Shown here in pieces: positions 1 through 11,488 of a stretch of DNA of 64,000 nucleotides. This DNA is from Cercis canadensis (lineage: Eukaryota > Streptophyta > Magnoliopsida > Fabales > Fabaceae). The stretch is from positions 406,928 through 470,927 of the forward strand of contig QAOA01002492.1 in assembly GCA_003255065.1 (NCBI GenBank). The letters are read 5' to 3'. Each line of letters starts with the position of its first letter. Position 1 is the first letter of the stretch. A model generated the notes under the pieces. It saw only the letters and a list, made by a program, of their open reading frames with translations, had not been told where the DNA came from and searched no databases. Made by a program: the position numbers and the translations under genes.

Positions 1-66
1 CTTTTGGAGTTATTTTGATTTTACAGCTTCTTTTAGAGCTGTTACTTTCTTTGTAGCTTATACTTG

Positions 67-112
<46 letters not shown>

Positions 113-530
113 NTTTTAACTTGCAACTTTTTATGGAGTTGTTTTGATTTCACAGCTTCTTCTGGAAATTTTACTATCTTAGTAGCTTCTGCTGGAGCTA
201 CTATTTTTTTAACTTACAACTTCTTCTTGAGTTATTTTTTATTTCACAGTTTCTTCTGGAGTTGTTGCTATCTTTGTAGCTTTTGTTGGAGCTACTATTT
301 TTTAACTTACAACTTCTTCTAGAGTTGTTTTGATTTCATAGCTTCTTATAGAGTTGTTACTTTCTTTGTAGCTTCTGCTAGAGCTACTATTTTTTAACTT
401 ACAACTTCTTCTAGAGTTGTTTTGATTTCACAGCTTATTCTGGAGTTGTTACTATCTTAGTAACTTTTTTTGAAGCTACTATTTTTTTTTGTTTAATTTA
501 CAACTTCTTCTGGAGTTGTTTACATTTCAT
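1..530. repeat. Tandem repeat, ~93-bp period, about 5.5 copies
   Basis: A pyrimidine-rich unit recurs with the anchor aacttacaacttcttct at about 118, 211, 304, 396 and 495, so the period is 92-99 bp. Each unit also carries a gagttgttttgatttcacag segment and a gagctactatttttt segment. A long poly-T run (about 70-117) interrupts the first unit and contains the N at 113. The copies are diverged. The array directly abuts the C-terminal end of a minus-strand gypsy integrase, so it may belong to the 3' noncoding region of that element. Confidence 0.8.
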
Positions 531-534
531 ATCA

Positions 535-1257
535 TTATTTGTCACACTTGTATAATATGTAAAGGGCAGGATAAATAATTGGAGAAGTATTCAAACTGTT
601 GGTACGTCTAATGGACTTCATTTCTTTCAAAACAATCATTCTATATTTATAAATTCTTCTTAATATACTTTTGAGTGGGCCTACTAGTTTGTCGTTATAT
701 GGGTTGATGAGGGTGCAGTATCCGCTGAGGTGTGTTGCCTTGATCTTATATGGCCCTTCCCACCTTGCTGCAAACTTTGAAGCGTGAGTGTTGTGCAGTT
801 CTCCTTCTTCAAATATCCTTGGTCTGACCAATTTGTCATAAGCCATGGTGAGTCTTTTGTGATGGGATAGCAGGACTTCCTCTGCCTTCTTTCTTTTCTC
901 ATCCACCAGCTCTACTTCAACTTCTCTATCTCCTTCCAACTGAGCATGAAGTGTTATTCTCATGGATGACACTTCTATCTTAGCTGGTAAGACAACTTCA
1001 ACTCCATAGACTAAGGAGAAGGTGGTTGCTTTTGTGGGGCCTCTTCTTGAAACTTTATTTGCCCATAGTGCTTGAGGTAGATACTCACTCCAGTCATGAA
1101 GGGCATTTGTAGTCATCCTGGTGATGATCCTTAGCAGATTTTTATTTGTTGCTTTTGCCTATTCATTGCCTTGAGGATGGTAGGATGTAGACTTATCTTG
1201 TGCTACATTATACTGCTTCAAGATCTGTCCTATAGTTTTGTTTATAAATGGGGTTCC
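535..1257 (-). pseudogene. Ty3/gypsy integrase, C-terminal part (relic)
   Basis: Read on the minus strand, this encodes the second half of a gypsy integrase: a YHPQGNE segment next to the catalytic glutamate region, then ALWANKVSRRGPTKATTFSLVYG, typical of the region after the DDE core, then the C-terminal WEGPYKIKA motif. The reading continues from the piece at 2578-2815 across the solo LTR. At least one in-frame stop follows QGNE, where a glutamine is expected. The SLVYG and KFAARWEGPY motifs resemble Tat/Ogre-type elements; that lineage assignment is inference. It is dead as a coding unit. Confidence 0.85.
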
Positions 1258-2577
1258 TAATAACACATTATTTTACACTATTTGTTTCCCTTATACTTAG
1301 TCTTTTAATGTGTATTTCTAGTGATTTTTTATGGCTTTTAGACATGTTTTGTAGATTTGGACTTTTTGGTGCTTATAGATTTTAATTACTTAACTGTTAA
1401 ATTCTGGCACTGCTTACATTTTTCACCATATCTTTTGCTACACATATCCGATTGATGTGATTCCAGTTTCGTTGGAAAGCTGACAGAAAATTACACATTT
1501 CATATGAAGAGCCCAGAAACTGATTCTCACGTATGGACAACTGACATTCGCGTGCAAGCAGTCCAGATTTTCTGCTCCGCCCAGCACTCCGCCCATCATT
1601 GACTGATTCCTTTCCTTAGGCCTGCCTGTTGGACTAGAGCATGTTTATTTAGGCCAGCATCTACTTATTGGGCCAGCACACATGACACTAGGGCTTGATC
1701 ATGTTTTTACCATTAATAATTTAGGAAACTAGGTTTATTTTGTAATTAGGAAACCTAGAGGAGGCAGCCAGCTAGTATATATTCTCAAGTTGTTGAGGCA
1801 AATCAAAGACAACCAGAGAGATACGAAATTCCTTGAGCTGCTGTTGCCTCCTATTTTTTGAGTTCGTTTTTCTACTTTTGCCTTATGTTTAAGCCTTCAA
1901 TGGAGGGCTAAGTTCGTTAGTAATCAATTCAAGAGGAGCCAAACTTAACAATCCAAAGTTCCTGTGCTTCAACCGGGTTTGATTTGATTTAATTTGAATT
2001 ACTATTTCTTCCCGTCTTCATGTGATTGAATGGTATTTTAATTACATGCATGCTTTGTATGAATTTTAATCGGTTGATTAGATTCATAACAATAATCAGA
2101 TTGATAATCATACTTTAAAGGTCTTTAATATATGGTTAACTTAGCTAATTCGATTATTAAATTAATCTGGACTTAGTGATATAGAGCGGTTGCCTAGGGT
2201 CTTAATTCCATAATTAATTGAATCCTGATTGGTAAATCAGTAGGAATTCTAAGTGTTGCTGTTAGGGGTTCCAGGTAACACTTAACCAAGAATTAAATCA
2301 GATCTAGGTTATCTTTAGTGAACAATGATGGATTAAGGTTTGGTTGTCTGCTTGAGTTGATTGCATTTTCTCTTATTTGATTAAATCCTATTTACTACTT
2401 TCTAAATTCTAATCATTCTACATTCAACACAAACCCCCCTTATTCTGTTCTGTTCTTGTTTGAAGTCTTATTAGATTAGGTGCTCTGGTGAATCCTTGGG
2501 AGACAACATTGGTTGCATCCTATACTACAAATTAGTTGCAATTAGTAGTTTAATTTTGTACGGTTCAGCACCCGTCA
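1258..2577 (+). mobile_element. Athila-family solo LTR with perfect TSD
   Basis: This 1,320-bp segment is colinear with the 5' LTR of the Athila element at 45142-46441, from a start corresponding to TGATAAGACATT (here mutated to TAATAACACATT) to the end CACCCGTCA. It is flanked by the direct repeat GTTCC at 1253-1257 and 2578-2582. No internal region or second LTR is present, so it is a solo LTR left by LTR-LTR recombination. It interrupts a gypsy integrase whose reading resumes on each side. A TATA-like agtatatattct lies near 1774. Confidence 0.93.
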
Positions 2578-2815
2578 GTTCCATTGTCAGAGATGATTCT
2601 CCTAGGAATGCCAAAGTGGCAAATGATATGTTCCTTGATGAAAGTTGCTACAACCTCAACGGTTTCCTTCTTTAAAGCTACAACTTCTACCCATTTGGTG
2701 AACTTTTCTATGGTTGCTAAGATCCATATCTTTCCATGTGAGTGTGGGTTGATGGGTCCTATTAGATCGAAAGCCCAAGTATAGAATTGGTAGAGAGATG
2801 AGATGGCAGGCAGCT
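2578..2815 (-). pseudogene. Ty3/gypsy integrase, catalytic core N-terminal part
   Basis: The minus strand reads WAFDLIGPINPHSHGK, then KFTKWVEVVALKKETVE, then FGIPRRIISDNG: the first catalytic Asp (FDLIG) and the second (SDNG) of the DDE integrase core. The solo LTR at 1258-2577 cuts the gene just after the second Asp, and the rest lies at 535-1257. Upstream on the minus strand the similarity ends near 2815, where a plus-strand copia RT begins, so the element is truncated there. Confidence 0.88.
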
Positions 2816-2849
2816 CTACAGTTGGAGCATGTATGGCATGCAGCTCTAC

Positions 2850-3230
2850 AGTTACAACATCAATGAAGCACTACAAGATGAAGCTTAGATTGTTGCAATG
2901 CAAGATGAGCTAAACCAGTTTGACAGAAATAAGGTTTAGACACTTGTTCCTCAACTGAAAGGAAGCCTCATTATTGGCACCAAGTGGGTCTTTCGAAACA
3001 AGTTAGATGAAGATGGTAAAGTGGTGAGAAATAAAGCTAGATTGGTAGCACAAGGGTATAATCAACAAGAATGTATTGACTTTGAAGAAACCTTTCCTCC
3101 CGCAGTTAGATTAGAAGCTATTAGAATGCTACTTGCCTATCCATGCTATAAAGATTTAATACTCTTTAAAATGGATGTGAAAAGTACTTTCTTAAATGAT
3201 TTTATAAATGAGGATGCATATGTAAAGCAA
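2850..3230 (+). pseudogene. SIRE-like Ty1/copia reverse transcriptase, part 1
   Basis: The plus strand encodes the start of a copia RT: GTKWVFRNKLDEDGK, then KARLVAQGYNQQECIDFEE, then MDVKSTFLN and a terminal DAYVKQ. Order and motifs match the SIRE/Maximus group. In-frame stops occur early (near the expected W residues), so it is decayed. Upstream sequence (about 2790-2850) is repetitive and joins directly to the gypsy relic, so gag, protease and integrase of this copia are missing. A solo LTR interrupts it after DAYVKQ. Confidence 0.87.
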
Positions 3231-4731
3231 TTGTTGTGAAAATTCCAACGCAAGTGTACGTTGTCGTTTGCAAGTAATAAAATGAGATCAATTTATCGTT
3301 CCCACGAGGACTAATGTACCAACTACCGAAATAGGGTTAACCTTAACTTTATCTAATCAATCGATAAGAAGATATTTCAATGAAACAACTAAAAATAGAA
3401 TGAAAACAATGTAAACCAGAAAAATAGCAAATTAAACCAGAAAAATTATAGATTCAGCAAGAGAGAAGCACCTAGGGTTCCGACTTCACCATAATTACTC
3501 CCAGCTTTCATTCCATATTCCATTAACTCCAATTTATCTTCCTATTTGCTAATCAAGATTCCCTAATTTATTCACTAGCCTCTCCCAAGGTCTAGTGTAA
3601 ATATCCCTTAACTACTAACCCTGTATATCCCTATACGAGTTACAATAATTATGAATTCATTTAGTTTTGTGGATCTTTTTAACTGATTACATGAGCCATA
3701 GAGGTATATTCCTATCCTCCATGTAACTCATGGCATTTACCCCAAGGAACTTGACACACAACTCTCCTTCCGGTCTCATTGTGATTAACAATTCATCTAA
3801 TTATTGGCCAGACAATCAGAAGCATTAAGAGAAGAGATAAACGCTCAAATTTAAGAGATAAATAATGGAATTAACTTCATAAGAAACTATAGCTAGTCCT
3901 AATTAGGCTACATCGTACCCTAGATAAGAGAATTAGTTCATACTAGATGAAGAGAACAAGAAAGAATAAAATTGAGACATGATTCAAAGGTAAAAGAGGA
4001 AAAACTCTGGTTTGAAGGTCAAATCAGCCTTGCATCTCCTCCCTTCAATCCTTGCTTTGCCTCATTTGTGCCTCCAAAAGTGTCTAAGAACGACCCCTTT
4101 CTAATTCCCTAGCTTTCCTATTTATGCCCTTCACTCTAAAGCCCTAAAACCCATGAGAAAATAAGCCGCGTCTGCAAAATTAAATTCGGGCGCCGCACCT
4201 CTGAAGTTTGGGCACCGCACCTCTGACTCGCTGGAAGAAATTTGCTTCTTTTCACTTTCGGGAGCCGCACCTCTGTATTTTGAGGGGTGCGGCTCTGAGC
4301 TGCTGTCCCAACATGTGTATTTTTTTTGCATACGGGGGGTACGGCGCTACTGTTCAAAGGGTGCACCCCTGAGCTGCTGTCCTGGTTTTAAGTTTCATGC
4401 TCTAGGGGCCGCGACTTTAGGTTTTGAGCGCCGCAACCCTTGAATTCTGTCCCAAAAACTTCTCAATTCTTCAATTCTTCATTCTAACCTATGAAACCTA
4501 CAATTTAACATAAAAGATCACATTAGATGATGATTAATCTCAATAAACAATCAAATACTTAATCAACAAGAATGTATTGACTTTGAAGAAACCTTTCCTC
4601 CCGCAGTTAGATTAGAAGCTATTAGAATGCTACTTGCCTATCCATGCTATAAAGATTTAATACTCTTTCAAATGGATGTGAAAAGTACTTTCTTAAATGA
4701 TTTTATAAATGAGGATGCATATGTAAAGTAA
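3059..4731 (+). repeat. 172-bp direct duplication of copia RT flanking the solo LTR
   Basis: The segment taatcaacaagaatg...gtaaag is present at 3059-3230 and again at 4560-4731 with only two visible mismatches (A/C in the ctttaaaatgg stretch and C/T near the end). It flanks the insert at 3232-4560. A TSD of an LTR element is about 5 bp, so this is not an insertion footprint. It could be an assembly join or a repair-associated duplication. Confidence 0.85.
3232..4560. mobile_element. Solo LTR (unassigned family) inside copia RT
   Basis: The insert starts TGTTGTGAAAATTCC and lacks the last ~40 bp of its family. A relative at 55568-56271 continues to GCCACTCAACA, which gives TGTTG/CAACA ends typical of an LTR. 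Internally it has the tcgttcccacgagga stretch near 3296 and GC-rich gcgccgcacctct/ggggtgcggctct segments at 4186-4440. The right junction falls straight into a second copy of the copia RT segment 3059-3230, so flanking DNA is duplicated over 172 bp. Orientation and superfamily are unknown. Confidence 0.7.
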
Positions 4732-5361
4732 CCTCCTGATTTTGAAAGCTTAGAGTATCCAAACTATGTTTTTAAACTTTCTAAAGCTCTTTATAGTCTT
4801 AAACAAGCTCCAAGAGCTTGGTATGATAGACTTAGTGTGTTTCTTTTAGAAAATGATTTTAAAAGAGGAAAAATGGATACTACTCTTTTCATTAAGCATA
4901 GTAAGCATGATATTTTCATTGTACAAATTTATGTTGATGATATCTTTTTTGGATCTACTAATGAGTTATTGTGCAAGGGTTTTGAAAAGCTTATGAAAGG
5001 GGAGTTTGAAATGAGCATGATTGGGAAATTAATCTTCTTCCTCGGTTTCCAAGTAAAGCAAACTTCTGATGGCATATTCCTAAATCAATCAAAGTATACA
5101 AAGGAGCTTCTAAAGAAGTTTGGAATAGAAAATGCAAAAAGTGTAGCTACTCCTATGAGTCTATCAACAAAGCTGGATCTGGATGAAAAAGAAAAGCTAG
5201 TTTGCCAGAAAAAGTATAGAGTCATGATCGGTTTATTACTCATCACTTATAAACTATTTACTAAGCTTTACTATAGGAACCAGTTTCATTGGTATCAGCT
5301 CTTTTATCCTAGTCCTTTCTTTTATGACAAAAGGGGAGAAAGATTGGTAAAGATCATCTAG
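4732..5361 (+). pseudogene. SIRE-like Ty1/copia reverse transcriptase, part 2
   Basis: The reading resumes with LYSLKQAPRAWYDRLSVFLL, then the catalytic QIYVDDIFFGSTNE (YVDD at about 4928-4942), then FFLGFQVKQTSDGIFLNQ and KKFGIENAKSVATP, in the order expected for copia RT. A stop stands where a glutamine is expected at VKQPP (gtaaagtaa). After KKYRVMIGLLLIT (about 5260) the similarity stops and the sequence jumps to the 3' end of the element. The RNase H domain is deleted. Confidence 0.88.
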
Positions 5362-5569
5362 ATTTTTATGTTTTGCTATGATATATGAGATAGTCTAGAT
5401 GAATTGAGATTTTATTGTTTTTATGCTCTAATTCTGTACTTAAAAAGTTTTGGAAAACCCCTTTTTTAAGAAGCTACTTTGTGAAAACTACTTTTTGAAC
5501 TGGTTGTAAAACTAGATTCATAAGTAAGCATATTTTTAGGGGTAAATCTTTCTAGACATTTGTCATCAT

Positions 5570-5585
5570 AAAAAAAGGGGGAGAT
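5570..5585 (+). promoter_or_regulatory. Polypurine tract of the SIRE-like element
   Basis: A purine run, aaaaaaagggggagat, lies directly before the putative LTR start TATTGGCCCC. This is the normal position for the plus-strand priming site of copia retroelements and marks the inner edge of the 3' LTR. Confidence 0.75.
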
Positions 5586-6586
5586 TATTGGCCCCATAGT
5601 TCTCCAACCCTAGTTTTGATGATAACAAATAGCCCAATTTAATACTAACCTATTTGTTCAAATAGTTAACTTAGTCACAAGTTAAGTGATGATATTTGGG
5701 TCAAAAGCATAACTAGTTTCCTAGTTGCAAGAACTAGCTCCAATGCTAGAACAAGTGATGAATTGGTTCTACATTATAATGAAGATACTAATGAGAAAGC
5801 CTCAAAGAGTAAGGTCGTGGACCATCCAAGCCAAAAGCCCAGTGGACTTCAAAGATGTTGGAAGGAAGCCCATAAGAGGAATTTGAGTTAAAGAGAATTC
5901 AGCATCAAGAAAGGAAACCAGTGCTATACAAGGAAAATTTTTGAAAGGAAAAGATTATTTCTCAATTTAAGATATTATCTTTGATTTGGTGATTAATACC
6001 ACAAATCAAGCAAGTAGAAGCCCAACCCATTTGCAACGGTCATCTTCTACCTTTCGCTGCTATAAAAATGAAGACCCAAGGTTTAGATCAACAAAAAAGA
6101 GAATCCATCAAACATCTTGAAGAAAAAGATTTATGTTTGAAACTAGTTTTTAGTCTCTTCTACCAACTCTGTACTACTTGTGTAAATTCTTTTGTGAGAA
6201 TTGTAAAATTGTGGGTGACATATCTTTCTGGGATTTTTGTAACAAATTTCATGGGGAAATCTGAGGAGTGACTTCTGTCTTTGTTTGACAGAAGGAGAGA
6301 GTTTCTAGTGAGCTCTTGAAAAACTAGAGGGAGTTTTTTGGTTAAGCTCTTTGTAAAACCAGTGCTATAAGAAGCTTGGACAAATAACCTTTTTGATAGT
6401 TGAACCCTAGACTTGGGAAAGTGGATGTAGGCTCTATTTTGGCTGAACCACTATAAAAATTCTGGCCAAACTCACCTGTTGATAGTGGATGCATGCTGAA
6501 TTCATCAATCCACTGCTCTAAGCTCGATTCGGCACTAAACAGGTCCTCCTTGTAAATGATTACTATGCCTAGTGCCTACTAGCCAC
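5586..6586 (+). mobile_element. 3' LTR of the SIRE-like copia element (right edge uncertain)
   Basis: It starts right after the polypurine tract with TATTGGCCCC (canonical start TGTTGG) and has the tttgatgataacaaatag stretch common near the start of SIRE LTRs. A TATA-like box sits at 6061. The right limit is not clear: the sequence runs without an obvious CA end into the Tat/Ogre LTR that starts at 6587. The ORF at 6068-6271 lies inside the LTR and is not regarded as a gene. Confidence 0.65.
6061..6067 (+). promoter_or_regulatory. TATA box in SIRE-like LTR
   Basis: tataaaa follows a GC-richer stretch (cttctacctttcgctgc), the usual TATA context in SIRE-type LTRs, and precedes the expected transcription start in the R region. 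This is a prediction from position and motif only. Confidence 0.45.
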
Positions 6587-8093
6587 TGTCACAAGGTACC
6601 CGAAGGTCGTTACAACATGGATGGTTGACCGAATTTTAGAAAAACATAAGTCACCACCAATTATTTTAAAAAATATGGTACAATTGGAAACCTTTTTTAA
6701 ATGGTCTGGGTACCAAATATTGGTTCAGGAGTCTATTTATGTGTGGGAAAGTTGTTAGGCACACCACAACATCCGTCTAAAGATGGTTACCCTAAATTAG
6801 CTATGCCAAAAATAAGATAAAATGTGGCCAAAACCATACTTTATTCATTCTTAAAATAAGTGTTACATTCACTCATCAATGGCGGAAAATAAATATGACA
6901 TGCATGAATTCTAACTGGTTCAAAATCCTTCCACCCATTCTTCACATATTTTGGCCGTTGGGGTGGCGCTTATCTTTGTCTAGGTTAGATAAAAGAGACC
7001 AATACCATATAGGACCAAGTTAGTCTTATCGTTCCATGATAAACAAAAGGCTTATAGATTTTGTAAACCCTAACAAATGTTATGCATAATTTTACACCTT
7101 AAAAGGGGTGGAGGGTACATGATTTGACAAAATATAAATTAAATAAACAAACTCTCCAAGTCTCCGAACCACCTTAGGGTTTTTCTAGTAGCTCAAGGAT
7201 TGTGATCCCCTCTCACATAGAACACATATTAGATGACTATAAATAGAAAATTAAATGTCACATATGTATAAGCAAGTGAGCAGCCACAATACATCATAAT
7301 AAATGACAAGATAAAGGAAGGAACATGTCAACTTATAGTGAAAAGACATACAATACTAAAGCACATGGCAACTTCTACACTTAGCATCGATATGCTTAAA
7401 ACCAAGAATTATGCTCTAATCCACATACATATTCTAACGCCCAACACATGTATTTCAAGATAACATAATCCTTGAATAAAAAAATAGGGGCAAAAATCAA
7501 AAAGGCATGCTTAAGATCAAAGCAAACATTAGCCAAAGCACACATAACCAAACATTGGAGATTAAAGAATGCAAATAACATTAAAATTTAAAGAGGGCAA
7601 CATGGAAATTATGGGATAGAATTGGGGCAGTAAGATTAAAACTCAAGAAAAATCAAAAATAGGGAAAAAAAANTACATAATCTAACGCCCAACACATGTA
7701 TTTCAAGATAACATAATCCTTGAATAAAAAAATAGGGGCAAAAATCAAAAAGGCATGCTCAAGATCAAAGCAAACATTAGCCAAAGCATACATAACCAAA
7801 CATTGGAGATTAAAGAATGCAAATAACATTAAAATTTAAAGAGGGCAACATGGAAATTATGGGATAGAATTGGGGCAGTAAGATTAAAACTCAAGAAAAA
7901 TCAAAAATAGGGAAAAAAAAGGGAACTTTAAAACGAAATCTAGAAATGCATGTCTTGGATATTTGGTCTCCAATTTATATATAACCAAATTTCATGTTTT
8001 AAAAATCCAAAGAATAAAAAATGATGCAAAATGGAGCTCTGCAGCTCTAGTTACAACAAAAAAAATTGAGCAATGTCAGAATTGACCAGCAAT
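6587..8093 (-). mobile_element. Tat/Ogre-like 3' LTR fragment
   Basis: This segment matches the part of the 5' LTR at 11489-12755, from TGTCACAAGG (the LTR end when read on minus) to the gaccagcaatttgaca stretch. It covers only the 3' portion of the ~3.6-kb LTR. At 8094 it joins gag sequence, so pol and the 5' part of this LTR have been deleted. It contains the assembly duplication around the N at 7673. Confidence 0.75.
7426..7920. repeat. 247-bp near-identical duplication flanking the N at 7673
   Basis: 7426-7672 and 7674-7920 are near-identical head-to-tail copies separated only by one N. The homologous LTR at 11489-15098 has a single copy of this stretch (from about 12325), which supports an uncollapsed contig overlap rather than a real duplication. 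Confidence 0.9.
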
Positions 8094-10205
8094 TTGACAG
8101 TAGATGTTTGCTTACTCTTCGAGTTAGGTAAAACCTTCAACACAAAGGGTTGGAATCCTTGCAATTCCTTCCTAGTCATACCAACTTTTTTTCCTTTTTC
8201 ATCACCTTGCTTCTCTATCCTTACCACACCTAAATACATCAATTTTTGCATCAAGCACTTAAACTCCCAGCATTCTTCTATATCATGCCCTTGTTGTTAA
8301 TGGTGTTTGCATAATGCTTTCTCATTGAAGTGCTCATTCTTTTTCAATTTTTTCAAATGACACTGTCAACTCATACTCAGCCTTCTTCAAACCTTTCCAA
8401 ATTTCCTTTATCGACATCCTTACATCCTTAGCCTCTTGATCATATAGGATTCTCCCTCAACATCATTTACCCTTAGCCTTCCTTCATGATTGGGTAAAAG
8501 ATTTATATTGACATTTAGTCCTCCACTCATCTCTTCTATTTTAATCACTTCTCACTTTATCAAGTACAAAACTGAGTGCTTGAAATTGGGGCAATCCTCT
8601 ATGGAATGCTCGACAGCACCTAGATGGTAATCACATGTAAGGCTTAAGTTGTATCAATGAGGAAAATAGGGTTGTAATGGTAGTATAGGCTTTGGGTCTG
8701 TCACATGAGCTTCGTACAATTGTTTGAACAACTCAGCTCTTGTGATGGAAATGTTTAGGGAATGTTCATTTTGTGCTGGGTGAGGCTGATTTATGTAGTT
8801 TTGGTAATTGGACCTAAATGTAGGCCTGTGTGTCTAGGTTATTTTGGAAAGAATTTTAGGGATTGGGTTGATAAATAGGAAAAAAATGCTGGGGTTGGTC
8901 GAGGTGGACCATAAACATAATTAACTGGGCTAGGATATGGCGAATTATGTAAGATTGATAATTTTGGCCTCGAGGTCAAGGTGCATTAACAAAACTTACT
9001 TGTAACTCCTTTTTCGACTGTGGCCCATTCCTCTGTCTGTTACCACCTTGGCTTTCTCCTTTCAAAAAGGCTAACTTTTTGGACTTGTTCATGTCCTCAA
9101 CCATTTCACCTGCATTAATTTGTTCAGAGAAATCTCTATACACACATGCTACCATTAGTCCAACATACGGCAATATTAGAGTATTCAAAAAGTAATTGAT
9201 CATTTCAAAATCCATTAATGGTGGTTGTGTCTGAACTGTTAAGTTCCTCAATCATTTAGCATACTCTCGAAAGCTTTCATTCTCTCCTTTCCTCATAGCT
9301 CCTAATTAAGCCCTAGTAGGAGCCATGATATCATTGAAGCTAGATTGCTTAAAGAAAGCATTAGCTAAATCTTTCCAAGTGCAATTCTTAGTGGGGTTTA
9401 ACCACCGATACCAGTCCGCAGTGGGACCAGTTAAACTTTCTGGAAAGAAATGGATGAAGAACATCTTTTTCCTTGACTAGTTGGCCATCTTTGTACAATA
9501 AGACTTCAAATGTAAGCTTGGGTTAAACGTCCTATCATACCTCACAAACTAGGGCATTTTGAAATGCTTAGGCAAAACCAATTTGGGTGTCAATGATAGC
9601 TCCCCAATATAAACTAATCCATATCCACCTATCCTTTGTAACATCCTGATCTGTTCCTTTAGGAGAGCCTGTTTCTTTTCCTCAGTCTCTACCCTCAACT
9701 GCTCCTTCTTAGCTTCCTCACCTTCTATATCTTCTATGGTTATCGGTATTCCTTATTGATGGGGATAAGCAGTGTGATGCAAAATCAGGGGTGTACAGGT
9801 GAAAACACCTCCATGGCCTTCATTTAGATTGAAGGCAACTTCTTCAATGGCCCCAACCCTTACTTGAGGAGGCGGCAGAATAAGGCGAATAGGTTCAAAA
9901 GTTTAACCAATAAACGGTCTCGTGGAACTTGATCCATGTCCACTTCCTAAATTTGTGGCATGAGGCATCAGATAGGGTGGCATTCCCCAGATTGGAGCTG
10001 ACAACATAGCAATAACTTCCCCAGAAAGAAACGATGCAGAAGAAACAGATGCATTTATCCTACCAATAGTCTCGTTTAACTTCAAACTCTCAATCATTAG
10101 CCTCATCATATCATTCATTTATTGTTTCAGCTCATCAAACTTTATCTCTAAATTCCTACCCACATTTTGGTTTTCTTCCGTAACTGCAATGGTCCTCGTT
10201 CTCAT
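8094..10205 (-). pseudogene. Tat/Ogre-like gag (capsid) relic
   Basis: The minus strand gives an ordered gag: a coiled-coil-like EEAKKEQLRVETEEKKQALL region (near 9700), then FFPESLTGPTADWYRWL and WKDLANAFFKQSSFNDIMAP (9330-9470), then ENESFREYAK, FEMINYFLNTLILPYVGLM, the EQINAGEMVEDM segment (9070-9240), and a QGHDIEECWEFK segment followed by MTRKELQGFQPFVLKVLP (8120-8300). These are hallmarks of Tat/Ogre gag proteins. Multiple in-frame stops make it non-functional. No protease, RT or integrase follows; the sequence goes directly into the LTR fragment at 8093. Confidence 0.8.
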
Positions 10206-11467
10206 CCTAATAGATCGCTTGACTAGGCGCTTGCGATTGAGCTTAGACTTCTTTGAGGGCGCAATTATGTTTTACCCTAGGTAAAAGAAAGATTAAGAGT
10301 AATACAAAAATAAAGAATAATGCAGAACGACTAAAAATGAGATTTTTTTTCTTGATGGATTGTTAGCATGGCTTCAAGCTTTTTGATTGGCACGATTAAA
10401 ATAATGTGTTTAATCTCTTTTATAAGAACATAGAGCTCCCTATAAGAGAGATTAGCGTGACGGAATCTTGTGAAAGTATATACTCCTCACAAGAAACAAT
10501 CTCTTATGCTTTCTTCAAGCATGCATTTAGGGTTCCTTGATTAACCAATTTTATAACAGTGTAGAGCTCCCTACAAAATTAATTAACATAAGTAAATATT
10601 ACAAAAGCATATAACTCCTTGTAAGAAAATCTTTACACAACAAGAAAAAGCAATTTGACCTCTCTCACTTATTGTGATCGAGCGTCCCTCATAAAAGCCC
10701 TAGAAGGATGCTTTAAAACAGGATGACTAGAAGATGTGCTAAAAATCTATCTTCAAAAATTAACTTTTAAGTCAAATGTACTAGAAAGATAGATTAGAGA
10801 TGAAAAATGGATAATCGGCATAAAATAATAAAGTGGAAGAATAAAGAGAAAGGAAAGGGATGCTCCTCTTATTGTCTTATATAGACGGGTCACTTTAGGG
10901 TTAGGATTTCTAGCCTAACAGCCAAGTTCTAGCCTAAATCAAATAGCATTACGACTATATAATGTGTATAGTTGGTAATAGTACTATCAGTCCTAAAAAT
11001 GTTAGGTCCTTGGATTGCCTTCATCAAAACGATGAAGATCACACCCTACTAACCTGGTTCACTCGGGGACAACTCGTCAATTTACCCAAATTAGTAGAAT
11101 GTTCCACAATCCAAGTGGAAGCTTTCGTGTAAACCACCGAAGGATAAACCTCTCGATAATAACACTAAGCCCCCTTCTAATCCTAGGTTTAATGTGGCCT
11201 GAGTGTAGAGCTGATGAGTAGTGTGCAGGGTTGGTGTAAGTGCACAATGTGCGGGAGGAGCAAACATACCTCAACTTAAAATCTACCCAAACTATTCCAA
11301 CTGCAAGGAAAAGAGAGGCATATGCAACAAAATAAGGCTATCTACAAATATAGAAATAAATACAGTAGATATAAAATAACAGAAAAGAAATAACTTAGAA
11401 TGAATAAAATACATCTTGGCCACATCTAATTTCCATAGCTAATTACTAGGCTTGACTCTCTAACCAG
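10206..11467 (-). other. Leader region of the Tat/Ogre-like element
   Basis: This noncoding stretch lies between the primer binding site and gag. A degenerate repeat of the form tagagctccctayaa recurs near 10430 and 10565. I see no convincing protein-coding gene here; the short ORF at 11077-11274 has no recognisable features. Confidence 0.5.
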
Positions 11468-11485
11468 TCCTAAGCAGAGTCGCCA
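11468..11485 (-). promoter_or_regulatory. Primer binding site of the Tat/Ogre-like element
   Basis: On the minus strand the sequence TGGCGACTCTGCTTAGGA stands 3 bp inside the LTR end. TGGCGACTC-type primer sites are typical of Tat/Ogre elements. The exact tRNA was not checked. Confidence 0.65.
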
Positions 11486-11488
11486 AAC

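Noticed and set aside
6068..6271. 67-codon ORF downstream of a TATA box
   Set aside because: It lies in the R/U5 part of a SIRE-like LTR and has no recognisable features.
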